Origin: Lingula anatina
Taxonomy: Eukaryota > Brachiopoda > Lingulata > Lingulida > Lingulidae
Length of the DNA: 64,000 bases
Assembly: GCF_001039355.2 (NCBI RefSeq)
Contig: NW_019775447.1
Location: 191,758 to 255,757, forward strand
Reading direction: 5' to 3'
In this document: one piece after another, positions 1 to 11,973 of the stretch
How the letters are laid out: every line of letters starts with the position of its first letter
Position numbering within the stretch: the stretch's first letter is position 1
Program-made: the position numbers and the translations under genes
The notes under the pieces: generated by a model
The model's input: only the letters and a program-made list of their open reading frames with translations
What the model was told of the DNA's origin: nothing
Databases searched by the model: none

Positions 1-25
1 GGGGGGGGGGGGGGGGGGGCGGGGG
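1..25. repeat. G homopolymer at window edge
   Basis: The window opens with 19 G, one C and five more G. Such a run may be genuine, or may be a low-quality contig end. Positions 26-416 are AT-rich and show no gene that I can support. Confidence 0.8.
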
Positions 26-416
26 TACAACAGTTGACACCCCAATTCTACTTTTTTCCTGTCCTAAAATTAGTTGACATATACCCTGTATGTAAGTTAT
101 TCTTAAACTGTAACAATGATATAAAATGCCTTTTCTGGAATTATATACGTTCTGGCCATGTACAATGTATATATAGAATGTAAGTTGTCTGATTGTAAAA
201 TGTAGGCGAGAACCAAGGTTTTAAGCCATTAGCATTATTGGTTTTGTTTGAAGCTAAGATCCAACATAACTGATTTTGGATTCTGGTTTATCAGTGTCCA
301 GCAAAATATTAAAATATTAAAAAGAAAATGGAAGTCGATCTACCGGTACATTTATTATCACATAGCCAAAATAACAAATAAATAACTGGTGACAACCTTT
401 ACGTTGTTTGTCATAT

Positions 417-422
417 TTTATT
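417..422 (-). terminator. Poly(A) signal of the TIL inhibitor gene
   Basis: Read on the minus strand this is a canonical AATAAA, about 65 bases downstream of the TIL stop codon. That is a reasonable 3' UTR length for a small secreted-protein gene. The call rests on the hexamer and its position only. Confidence 0.5.
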
Positions 423-486
423 TAGGTATACACCATACATGAGAAGTAGTTGCCAAAATGCTCTAACAAAAGTGGCCGCCGTTTCA

Positions 487-1434
487 CTACGGGCAGTCCT
501 CCCTGCTTTCCACGCACTGGCTGCTGGTCTCCGTGACCCTGACCTTGCCCCGTGGGCATGCGCAGCCGCGGACACACTCCTCCATACAGAAGTCTGCTTT
601 CTTTTTCCCACATACCAGTGGACACGGTGTCCCACAGGACGTCCACTGCAAATCTCCCAGACACTGCTCAGGTTCACTGGACTGTGCCGATTGCCCCACT
701 AGTTATAAATGAAATGTAAAGGAAAATGTACAGTACTAACCAGGTCTCATAAGTCTACCAATTTATTCAGTACTAACCAGGTCTCATAAGTCTACCAATT
801 TATTCAGTACTAACCAGGTCTCATATGTCTGCCAATTTATTCAGTACTAACCAGGTCTCATACGTCTGCCAATTTATTCAGTACTAACCAGGTCTCATAA
901 GTCCGCCAATTTATTCAGTACTAACCAGGTCTCATAAGTCTGCCAATTTATACATAGAAGTCAATGCAATCCGCCATGTTTTTTTTTTACCGCTTTACCC
1001 CATTTGCCGGTGCCCGGATGACCGACTGTCCCTTTTGATTGGTACTGGTATCATTGAATATAAGAGACTCACTTTCAAGATGATTAACAGAAATCTAACA
1101 AAACACTGGAAGATAAACGACCCTTAAATAGTTGTCGATGAATAAAAATGATCTAATCTATGACCCATTCAGAATAGGGACTAACTAGTCCCAGGGTCAA
1201 ATATGGCCGACCAACTGAATACTTCTCCACGGGATATCTATTCGGTGTCTATTAGCGGATTAGACGACAAGCTTTGCATTGGGTCGCCATATTTGACCCT
1301 CTGACTAGTTAGTCCCCTATTCTGAATGGGTCTTTAATCCATATTAACGCAAGACTCAGGTCAATCCAATGTCACTTACCTCCGCTGTTTATACTGACTA
1401 CAAGTAAAACAAGAACGACAGCCACGTTCTTCAT
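487..1434 (-). CDS. Secreted single-domain TIL (trypsin inhibitor-like) serine protease inhibitor
   Basis: Two exons, 1434-1380 and 698-487, joined in phase 1, give 88 residues. Exon 1 encodes a signal peptide (MKNVAVVLVLLVVSINSG) and ends at a consensus GTAAGT donor. Exon 2 follows a CTAG acceptor and encodes one compact domain with ten cysteines, in the spacing of TIL domains: CLGD, SCGTPC, LVC, DFC, EEC, GCAC, QC, DC. It ends in Cys-Pro-stop. TIL domains of this size are known as canonical-loop inhibitors of serine proteases; the reactive bond lies near the fifth cysteine, here in the KKKADFC stretch, so a basic P1 is possible but not certain. The gene lies about 2.1 kb downstream of the multi-TIMP gene, on the same strand. 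A 37-bp tandem repeat and a MITE sit in its intron. The start is chosen because it gives a clean signal peptide 50 bases below a TATA box. Confidence 0.85.
731..951. repeat. 37-bp tandem repeat, six copies, in the TIL intron
   Basis: Six head-to-tail copies of a unit beginning CAGTACTAACCAGGTCTCAT. Copies differ at only a few positions (AAGTCTACC, ATGTCTGCC, ACGTCTGCC, AAGTCCGCC). The last copy is slightly short. The array ends about 30 bases upstream of a poly-T tract. It lies wholly in the intron of the TIL gene. Confidence 0.95.
1162..1332. mobile_element. MITE, family 1 (terminal inverted repeat with CATTCAGAATAG core)
   Basis: A 171-bp near-palindrome. The left end GACCCATTCAGAATAGGGAC is mirrored by the right end, and the inner arms (ACTAACTAGTC, CAAATATGG) pair as well. 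There is no coding capacity. Related copies lie at 25660-25828 and 33098-33277, with a remnant at 60951-61012. This copy sits in the TIL intron. Confidence 0.85.
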
Positions 1435-1483
1435 CTTATACACGGTAGGTGCTGAGCTGAAAATATACTAGTAGCTGTTGACT

Positions 1484-1491
1484 TATTTATA
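1484..1491 (-). promoter_or_regulatory. TATA box of the TIL inhibitor gene
   Basis: On the minus strand the sequence reads GTATAAATAAG, a strong TATA-box match about 50 bases upstream of the ATG. It implies a short 5' UTR of roughly 20-30 bases. No initiator or enhancer motif was recognised. Confidence 0.6.
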
Positions 1492-1846
1492 CATGTAAGA
1501 TCTTAGCTGAAAATAAAAATAATGATTTACTTTTGACAACGTATTGACTGATATATTCAGAAGTGAAGTAATTTTCTCTGTGCATAATTGCTGCAAATTG
1601 GCTTTTTTTCATTGAAATGTTGATTTATTTAGGTCATTTTTGTCACGCTTCATTCATATAGCTTTGAATATGCGGGTTGGTAGTTAGCTTGTATCATAAC
1701 GACAGAAAAGACAACGTGCCAAGGACATCCACGTGTTTAAAGTACCAGTGCTGCTGGTATTTAATGTATTAGTTTTGGATGATATCCAAATGTTTTAACT
1801 CAAAGCTTAGTGGATTATCCGAAATAGTGATAACATGATATCTAAA

Positions 1847-1911
<65 letters not shown>

Positions 1912-1923
1912 ATGTGTGTGTGT
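1847..1923. repeat. (CT)n(GT)n microsatellite
   Basis: About ten CT units are followed by about 28 GT units, with one CA interruption near the end. It is upstream of the TIL gene. Confidence 0.95.
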
Positions 1924-3238
1924 ACGTTGGTGTCAATCAGTGCGCCTACATACATGCTTAATACATACAGCGACTTAACACAAATAGATGATTTCAATAT
2001 TACTGACACTCACCAAACAGACGGCGAAACCTGGTGACGGCCCTTGTCAGTCTAATATAAAAGGACCAGAAACAGTCATGAACTGATCAGCCAGGTGAGA
2101 CCACTGTGTATACCTGAAGGAGGACAGGTAGGCCTATATGGCGCTGTATCACGTGACGAATTAAACGTAATCAATAGGAAAAGCATTTGCTTGCCTGCTT
2201 GCTCGAAAGCATCACTATTTGCGTCCGTACACAAAAATTACGTTCGGGGAGTCTACCTCCTTACTTTCTGGAAGCTTCCGTAATCCAAAAGCAATATTTA
2301 CGCTGAGGGAAATAAAACTATAGCCTTGAGATCGTCTCGTCTGGCGACTCTTTTTTCTTTGGAGGGATGACTATGGATCTATCGTCTGCATAATGGGGCA
2401 ACTGCCTAATATGGGTCACGTGGTTTGTATAATGGCTGAATACTGAACGTTGTGTTTTGTATATAATTACGTTTACATGATGTGGTGCCGTCAGACTGAT
2501 TACAACATGTTCAAGAGACAATAAAAAAGAGTAAGCTTGTGAAACAAGAATCCACAATTCTAAACAGAATAATCGAAATAAAATACTGCCGGGCATCGGA
2601 GCGGCCTAAAACCTTGCACGCTTACCGCAAATACTGCAGGCTACATCATCCCGTCGCTCGTTTGTAAATTCCGTGCATGGCATACGCACAATCAAACCGT
2701 ACATCCAAATTGCACCTCTGATGTTTTTGTCGGTCCTGTCTAACCTACCATTACGAAAAAGAAGCCATGCCATTGGACAATGCGACCTCTGCGGTTACGT
2801 CACTTCCTGATTTAGATAGTGGAGAGGACGATCCAGTTAGAATCGGATTAACAGACTAACGCCTCCTGTTTCCGCCATACTCGTATTATCACCAGATATC
2901 CTGTATTCTGTCTATGTAATGCCAGGAAGAGACGCGTTAATATTTTAATCTGATTGCATTCAGCAGGAGTCCCCGAGAAGTAGGATCGATCTATGTAGAA
3001 TGATAATTTCATTGGAAATGAGCACTTATACAAGACCACAGAGGGAGTGCGAACTGGCCGCCACAGAAGACGACAGCTGTACGCACAACGTCTGATCAGT
3101 GAAGGATGGAGGAAGATTTACGCAAAACTTTCTACAAGATTCCAAAAAAGTAGAATGGGCCTCATTTTCATGAACATTATTCAATAGTAGACAAAATGAA
3201 ATTCATATGAAAAGACATGAAAATTATTTTTACATACT
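1924..3238. other. Intergenic DNA between the TIL and multi-TIMP genes
   Basis: Open frames here are short, and I found none with domain-like composition, a signal peptide or supporting splice sites. I see no RNA gene. The stretch separates the TIL promoter from the poly(A) signal of the multi-TIMP gene. Confidence 0.6.
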
Positions 3239-3244
3239 TTTATT
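3239..3244 (-). terminator. Poly(A) signal of the multi-TIMP gene
   Basis: A minus-strand AATAAA lies about 310 bases after the TAA stop at 3552. It is a plausible end for the 3' UTR. Another AT-rich hexamer could be used instead. Confidence 0.45.
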
Positions 3245-3551
3245 CCATTTATACATAACCATCAACTTGAAATATAAATTTCTGTTGTACAAAATATATG
3301 ACAAGTTAAAAAAGTAACGAAAACAATATACAGCACATAAGTTAATAGATAACTCCAAAAACACAAAAACGCACACAATGCAAAAAGAAAACATGAAAAA
3401 ATGTTCTGCAATAAATTATGAAGGGCAATAAATAAATTATGAAAGAAAATGAATATAGGAAGCAATGGACTGTACGTATACTTTGACAGATCTAAAGAGC
3501 AAATGTCAGTGGATAATTTCTGTCACCGCATACGGAACTCCGGTATTATCA

Positions 3552-5737
3552 TTACCGACCCCAGATTAATGGCTGGACTTTGCGCTTAGTCGCAAAACTT
3601 GGAATGTTCTTAGACGGTTCCCATTTTGTTTTGTTTTTTAATTTAAACTTGGTAACTAAACTTTGAGCTATTATGGGTGATACTAATTTTGTTTTGTTTT
3701 TAGTTTTAAACTGGCTAACTAAGCTTGGAGCTAACTTGGGTATTGTCAGTTGTGTTTCGTTTTTAGATATAAACTCGCCACTAGATGGCAGTTGCAGTCT
3801 GGCGGCTAAAGAACAAGTGCCCCGTGACATGAGATAGTTCGTCCTTGACCTTGGTATCCTGTCCCACTGACCGCCATACTCACACATTTTCCCGAGCCGC
3901 AACTCACCACGCACATATTTCCCTGAAAAATATGATAAATACTGAAATCCATATTGTTATGTAACACAGAGTTATGTCGAAACGTCACGTGTAATAATGG
4001 AAAACACGTTTAGTCTCTATAGAAAATGTTAACTTTTATCATCTTTATACTTCAGACAATGGAAAAAGTAAACTTTTTTTACCATTAAAGATAAAATTTC
4101 TTAGCCAATTCATGCCAGAGGCAAATACAATCAAACAGACATAATGCATGACATTTAGCAAAATGTGCTCAGTAACGCTGCATTTTTTTTAACTTTATAT
4201 AATCAAGTATTGACAGTCAATTTAAGCCAACATATAGATGTTAAAATGCCTATATGACTGATATTAAAGGTCCACATTTCCCTACCTTTAAGTAAATATT
4301 CTTCTCCCGTAATTAAATAAGTATCACAGACGAAAGAGGATCTGTTTGCCGTCACGTAATTGACACCTTTCTTAAGACTTCCAGACACATCCTAAAATTA
4401 ATATCAATAAATGTTTATTTTTCGAACGAGTTATTATAGTTTATGTGGAAGAGGAGAGAGGACAAAGAAAAAGAAAAAGTATTTCACTGGATATTTACCA
4501 TTCCCAGTTTATCACTAATTAACACGAATATCTTATACAAAACCGCAAAAATAACTTTCTACAGACCCATTTTCGAGCTATTGAAGTTATTTCTATATCT
4601 TTCAGTTTACGAATAAAAGTAACCAGCCTCCACATGACAACAAAGACTTACTTAAATTCCACGTTCCATATCAGGGCCGTAGCCTGAGAGAAATGCCGGG
4701 GGGAGGGGGGGGCAGTAAGCAGACACGAGGGAGCGAAGCCCCCGAGGGGGCGAGGGTGTTCCCCTCCCACGGTGTGGAAAATTTTTAAAAAAGTGTACGT
4801 ATAATACTGCATTCTGGTGCATTTTAACTGTTATTTATTGCTCAATCAGAAGTCAGAAATTGTGGGATAGCTCCCGAGGGGAGGGTGAGCTTTTTGGCAT
4901 GAACTGAGTTGGCTAAAAACAGTACACCTTTGTAAACAGATTGTTGAATGATTGTCTAGTGGNTTTTTTTTTTTTTTTGCCCCCCAAACCCCGGGGGGGG
5001 GGGGGGGAGCGTCCCCCCCCTTTCCCCCCCCCCCCCCCCCCGGAGGCTACGGCCCTGCATATGTACAAAGTTTTATGCCAAAGACTTACTTTGAATATAT
5101 GTTGTATATGTACAGGGTATTTAACGGCAGGTCGGTACGAAACCGAGGGCTGGATGACGTCACGGCTCTCAGCGGATTTCATCACATTTGCCTTGATCAC
5201 TGAAATAACACAGAGAAGTAAACATTAAGATAGGGGGCTTCATAATGTCTTTATCTTTTAAAAGTAACTTTTAAGAACTGACCAATCAAACGTCGTATAC
5301 CATATCTCAGACGGCTGCAGTCGTGCAGAGAAAATCTGCCTTCATCTTCAACTTTCAGACACCGTTCCCCCAAAACAGAAGTAAAAATAAAATATATTTT
5401 CTAAAGGCAACACTATTTGACAACGGAAAATAATTCAAATACTAGAGTGTGACTCGCCAAAAATTACAATTGGCTTTGAACAAAAAAACAAGTCCATTGA
5501 CGATAAAAATATATTTATCGTTGTCGATGCTTTACGGACTAAGGGCTAGGTTTAGACAGCCAAGTCAAAGTTTCCAATACAGAGTCAAGTTAACCGTACA
5601 TCTGCGAGCTGAATTTTCAATTTTTGGCCTTTTTCATATTAAGTGTATACTCACCAAAATGGTTGTCTCCAAGGCAGTCAAAAGACTCTCTTGTGTCTGG
5701 TCGTCTACAAACACATCCGTGTTTTAGCTTTTGGAAC
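3552..5737 (-). CDS. TIMP module 9 (C-terminal) with terminal exon
   Basis: Exons are 5737-5655, 5199-5090, 4391-4286 and 3922-3552. The last exon has no donor. After three divergent linker repeats it ends with KRKVQPLIWGR and TAA. The linker repeats use KNKTK as well as KNETQ, so the sequon is kept in a different form. Exon D reads LGKMCEYGG and SLAARLQL, small changes unique to this module. A hAT-type element (4672-5057) is inserted in the intron between B and C, ending only about 27 bases from the B donor. Confidence 0.85.
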
Positions 5738-8700
5738 CTGGAAACATTTGATCCAAAGGTAAGAGGCAGACAGACAGACAAACAGACAGACAGACGGGCT
5801 GTCCTTACATCTTACTTATCAGTTTTCTATGTGGCGCAGGTTTGACATTTTAGATATTTGGACCAACTTGTACGATACAAAGTGAAATACTCTATGTGAA
5901 ATGGGCCAAAGATAGATAGATAGCTGTGCTACAATTGGATGAGATTCAAGGGTGTGACCAACTTCACAAATGGACTAAAATTGCAAACGGGTGATGGCAA
6001 AAACAGAATAAGGTGCCTTTCGAAGGATGTACGCACCTGATATCTCCCGACGTTTTCTTAGGAGCCATGTTGGATGATACCAGTTTTGTTTCGTTTTTAG
6101 ATTTAAACTCGCCAAGTAAACTTGGAACTTTCTTGGGTGGTTCCAAATTTCTTTCGTTTTTAGATTTCAACTCGCTTGCTGAGCTTGGTGCTTTCTTGGG
6201 TGAGACCAATTTTGTTTCTTTTTTAGATTTCAACTCGCTTGCTGAACTTGAAACTTTCTTGGCTGAGTCCAATTTTGTTTCTTTTTTAGATTTAAACTCG
6301 CCACCAGATTGCAGCTGCCGTCTGTCGGCTAAGGAACAGGTGCTCCGTGACATGAGATAGTTCGTCCTTGACCTTGGTATCCTGTCCCACTGACCGCCAT
6401 ACTCACACATGTTCCCGAGCCGCAACTCACCACGCACAAATTTCCCTGAAAAATAATAAATATTGAAGCTGATATTGTTACATAACACACAGTCAGTTAT
6501 GCCGAAATGTCAATTACTGGAAAAGACGAGTAGCTTCCATAGGAAGGATTATTTCTTATCGTCTTTACACTTCGGACAATGGAAAAAAGTAAACTTTTTC
6601 ACCACTAAAGATAAAATTTCTTAGCCAATTTATGCCAAAGGCAAGGACAATCAAACAGACATTATGCATGACAAAATGTGCTCAGTAAATTTATAGATGT
6701 TTAAAATACGTATGTGACTGGTTTTATACGTTCACACTTTCTTACCTTTTAGTAAATATTCTTCTCCAGTAATCAAATAAGTATCACAGACGAAAGAGGA
6801 TCTGTTTGCCGTCACGTAATTGTCACCTGTCTTAAGACTGCCAGACACATCCTAAAATTAAGGGCAATAAAGTTTATTTTTCGCACCAGTTGTTATGGTT
6901 AATGTGTAAAATGACAAAAAGCAGAGAAAAATGAAAATATTTCACTGGATATTCAACATTCTTAATTTATCACTAATTAACATGAATACCCTATCCAAAA
7001 CCGCCAAAAATAACAATCAAGAGACCCGGTCACTTCTATATTTTACGGTTTGCAAGTTAAAAGTTACCAGCTTCCACATTATAACCAAGACATACATGCA
7101 CTGGAAATACATGTTCAATTTACACCGCATTTGATGAAAAAAAGACTTACTTTAAATATATGTTCTATATGTACAGGGTATATAGCGGCAGGTCGGTACG
7201 AAACCGAGGGCTGGATAACGTCACGGCTCTCAGCGGATTTCATCACCTTTGCCTTGATCACTGAAATAGCAGAGAAGTAAACATCATGGAAGGTGGCATC
7301 ATCCTTTCAATATTTGTAAGAGTATCCAGGGGATAAAACTTCCAGATATTGTTTTTTTTTACAAATAAAGCCCTTTTCATCTCCGTTGATTAATTTTTTC
7401 CTAAAGCGTTGTTAAACATACTAGACTAGCAAGAAATGCATAAGTATTCGTGAAAACAAGAAAACCCTAGTGTCTTATGCATGGACGGCCAAGTCAAAGA
7501 TTCTAATACCGATCGAATAAAATAAATAGTTCAATTGTCAACTGAATTTTCCGTTTTTGATCTTACAATATACTCACCAAAATGGCTGTCTCCAAGGCAG
7601 TCGAATGACTCTTTTGTGTCTGGTCGTCTACAAACACATCCATGTTTCAGCTTCTGGAACCTGGAAACAAGTGATTCAAAGGTAAGAGACAGTCAGATAG
7701 ACAGACAGACAGAGAGACAGATGGACTATCTTCATTACCGGACATCACTTTTCTGTGTCACGCCGGCTGACATCTTGGCGGCCATTCAGAATAGAAGATC
7801 CGAGTATCAGCGTACGCTACGCGAAAGGAAGACCGCTTAATCCTGTAATGGTCTCTCCACCTCTCACACGTCTCCCCACGCGTCTGGTCGAATGAAGCCG
7901 AGAGTTAATAACATTGCCTCAGCGCTTGGGGAGGCGTGTGACAGGCAGAGAGGCCATTACAAAATTAAGCGGTCTTCTTTTCATGTAGGGTCCACCATAT
8001 TTGAGCCTTGGACCAGTTAATACTCGGGCCTATTTTGAATGGCCCCGCAGATATTAAGACCAACTTTTACGATAAAAAAGTGAACTACTCTATGTGAAAT
8101 GGGCCAGTGATTGATAGATAGTTGTGCCACAATTAGTTGAGAATCAAGGTTGTGATCAACTTCACAAATCGACTAAAATTGGAAACCGGTCTTAGCAAAC
8201 ACTTATAGCTGAATAAGTTGCGTTTCACAAAAGCTCAAAGGATATACGTACCCTTTCTCTCCTAACGTCTTATTAGGAGCCATCTTGGATGATGTCACTT
8301 TTGTTTCATTTTTAGATACAAATCCGCTAACTAAACTTGGAGCTTTCTTAGCTGGTTCCAATTTTATTTCGTTTTTAGCTTTCAACTTGCTTACTGAACT
8401 TGGTGCTTTCATGGGTAATTCCAATTTTGTTTCGTTTTTAGAGTTAAACTCCCCACCAGATGGCAGCTGCAGTCTGCCGGCTAAGGAACAAGTGCCCCGT
8501 GACATGAGATAGTTCGTCCTTGACCTTGGTATCCTGTCCCACTGACCGCCATACTCACACATGTTCCCGAGCCGCAACTCACCACGCACATATTTCCCTA
8601 AAAATAATAAATATTGGAACTGATATTGTTATCTAACACAGAGTCAGTTGTGTCAAAACGTCAAGTACTGGAAAAGGACGAGTAGCCTCCATAGGAAGGA

Positions 8701-11700
8701 TTATTTCTTAACGTCTTTACACTTCCGACAATGGAAAAAAAGTAAACTTTTTCCAACACTTAAGATAAAAATTATTGTCCAATTCATGCCAAAGGCATGG
8801 ACAATCCAACAGATAAAATACATGACATTTAGCAAAATGTGCTCAGTAACGCTGTATTGTTTTAACTTAATATAATAAAGTATTGATAGCCAATTTAAGC
8901 CAACATATAGATGTTTAAAATACTTATATGACTGGCTTTATAGGTCCACACTTTCTTACCTTTTAGTAAATATTCTTCTCCAGTAATTAAATAAGTATCA
9001 CAGACGACAGAGGATCTGTTTGCCGTCACGTAATTGTCACCAGTTTCAAGATTTCCAGACACATCCTAAAAGTAATGTCAATAAATGCTGATTTTTGGAA
9101 CGAGTTATTAGGTTGGAAAAGGATAAACAGCAAAGAAAAATAGAAGTATTTCACTGGATATACAACATTCCTAATAGATCACTTAGTTACATCAATCCCC
9201 CACCCAAAACCGTAAAAAAATTAGAAAAAAAAATAAATAAAATAAAATAAACACAAACTCGAGAACAATTTTAAAGCTTTAACGGTAATTTCTATACTTA
9301 ACAGTTTACAAATTAAAGTTTCTAGCCCCAGCTCACAACAAAGATTGACTTTAATCTATGTTGCATACGTACTTCGTTTTATGACAAAGGCTTACTTTAA
9401 ATATATGTTGTATATGTACAGGGTATTTAGCGGCAGGTCGGTACGAAACCGAGGGCTGGATGACGTCACGGCTCTGAGCGGATTTCATCACCTTTGCCTT
9501 GATCACTGAAATAGCACAAAGAAGTAAACATTACGATAGGGGGCATCATAATTTTTTAATAATAACTCCCGTGTTGCCTAATCATGCGTCGTACGGCATA
9601 TTTCAGGTGACTGCAGTCTTGCAGAGAAAATCTGCCTTCATCTTCAACTTTCAGCCACCGTTCTCTAGAAAATTAATACTGCAAATCAACATAATTTAAT
9701 TCTCTGATACAAATGCATTCAACGAGGGGTAAGTAAACAAAAACTACCGCAAAGAATGTTCCATGCTTGTTCGTTCTTATGTATGCTATGTTAACTGTAA
9801 GCTCACCAAAGTGGTTGTTTCCAAGGCAGTCGAAAGACTCTCTTGTGTCTGGTCGTCTACAAACACATCCATGTTTTAGCTTCTCGAACCTGGAAACAAG
9901 TGACCCTAAGGTAAGAGACAGACAGACAGACACACAGACAGATGGACTCTCTTCATAACCAGCATAGCAGTTTCCTGTGTCACGCCGGCTTGACATGTTA
10001 TAGATATGAACAACAGTCAAACTTGAACGATGAAAAACTAAACTTTTCTATGTTAAATTGGCCAAAGATGGATAGAAAGCTGTGCTACAGTTGGATAAGA
10101 TTCAAGGTTGTGACAGACTTCACAAATCGACTAAATTTGCAAACTGGCCATAAGTTGAATAAGTTGCCTTTCACAAAAGCTCGAAGGATATACGCACCCT
10201 TTCTCTCCCAACGTCTCCTTATGAGCCTTCTTGGATGATACCAGTTTTGTTTCATTTTTAGATTTCAACTCGCTTGCTAAACTTGGAGCGCTCTTGGGTG
10301 AATCCAATTTTATTCCGTTTTTAAGTTTCAACTCCTTTGCTAAACTTGGAACCATCTCGGATGATACCAGTTTTGTTTCGATTTTAGATTTAAACTCCCT
10401 TACTAAACTGGGATATTTCTCCCGTGGTTCCAATTTTGTTTCGTTCTTAGATTTCAACTTGTTAAGTGAACTTGGAGCTTTCTTGGATGGCACCAGTTTT
10501 GTTTCGTGTGTAGTTTTCAACTTGCTTGCTAAACTTGGTGCTTTCTTGGGTACTTCCAATTTTGTTTCGTTTTTAGATTTCAACTCGCTTGCTGAACTTG
10601 GAGCGATCTTGGGTGATTCCAATTTTCTTTCATTATTAGATTTAAGCTCGCCACCAGATGGAATCTGCAGTCTGTCGGCTAAAGAACAAGTGCCCCGTGA
10701 CATGAGATAGTTCGTCCTTGACCTTGGTATCCTGTCCCACTGACCGCCATACTCACACATGTTCCCGAGCCGCAACTCACCACGTACATATTTTCCTGAA
10801 AAATAATAAATACTAAAATCGATGTTGTTATATAACTCGGCCTCAATTATGTCGAAAAATCATGCGTAAATTAGTAAGAGTTTGTAAATAAATTATCAAA
10901 AAACTAAAGAAAATTAAGAAGTGAGATATTTAAACCTCCATTCATCTTATAATAAAAACAAAGACTTTATCTATGTCTAAAATGATAAAATGTGTCAACA
11001 TTAAGTAGAAGTGAAGCTGAGAGAGAAGGCCGCAGCGTTATTTTCCTTATATTTTCCAAATATAGGTCTAAAACGTGTATTTGATAGATTTAAAAGGCTC
11101 ACACTTTCTTACCTTTTAGTAAATATTCTTCTCCAGTAATTAAATAAGTATCACAGACGAAAGAGGATCTGTTTGCCGTCACGTAATTGTCACCTGCCTC
11201 AAGACTTCCAGACACATCCTATAATTATTCAACATTCCCATTTTATCACTAACTAACATGAATATCCAATCCAAAACCGCCAAAAATGACGATGAAGAGA
11301 CCCATTTTCGAGCTATTACGGTCACTTCTTTATTTTACGGTTTACAAGTTTAATTTACAAACTCCCAACTTAAAACCAAGACTTACTTAAAGTACATGTT
11401 TATAGACTTGCCTTAAATATATGTTGTATATGTACAGGGTATTTAGCTGCAGGTCGGTACGAAACCGAGGGCTGGATGACGTCACGGCTCTCAGCGGCTT
11501 TCATCACCTTTGCCTTGATCACTGAAACAGCACAGAGAAGTAAACATTTCGATAGGGGGCATCATCATTTTTTTAAAAGAATAACTCCCTTGTTGCCTAA
11601 TCATGCGTCGTAAGGATAGATTTTAGGTGGCTGCAGTCTTGCAGAGAAAATCTGCTTTCATCTTCAACTTTCAGCCACCGTTCACTCGAAACTTAATAGT

Positions 11701-11942
11701 GCAAATCAACATAATTCTATTTTCCGATTCAAAAACATCCAACAAGGGGAAAATAACCAAAAACTATCGCAAAGAATTTCCCATGCTTGTTCGTTCCTAT
11801 GTATGCTATATTAAGACTCACCAAAGTGATTGTGTCCAAGGCAGTCGAAAGATTCTCTTGTGTCTGGTCGTCTACAAACACATCCATGTTTTAGCTTCTC
11901 GAACCTAGAAACAAGTTATCCTAAGGTAAGAAACAGTCAGAT

Positions 11943-11973
<31 letters not shown>

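Noticed and set aside
731-951. CRISPR-like reading of the 37-bp repeats
   Set aside because: The copies are directly adjacent without spacers, and this is an animal genome with introns. It is a simple tandem repeat.
4941-5228. Proline-rich frames around 5000
   Set aside because: They are produced by poly-C and poly-G runs of a hAT-type element next to an N.
10231-10710. Plus-strand open frames through the TIMP linkers that read as phenylalanine/leucine-rich repeats (for example FVSFLDFNSLAKLGAFL)
   Set aside because: They are antisense to the lysine-rich linker repeats. They exist because a 63-bp repeat leaves all frames periodic. No start context, splice sites or partner exons support them.
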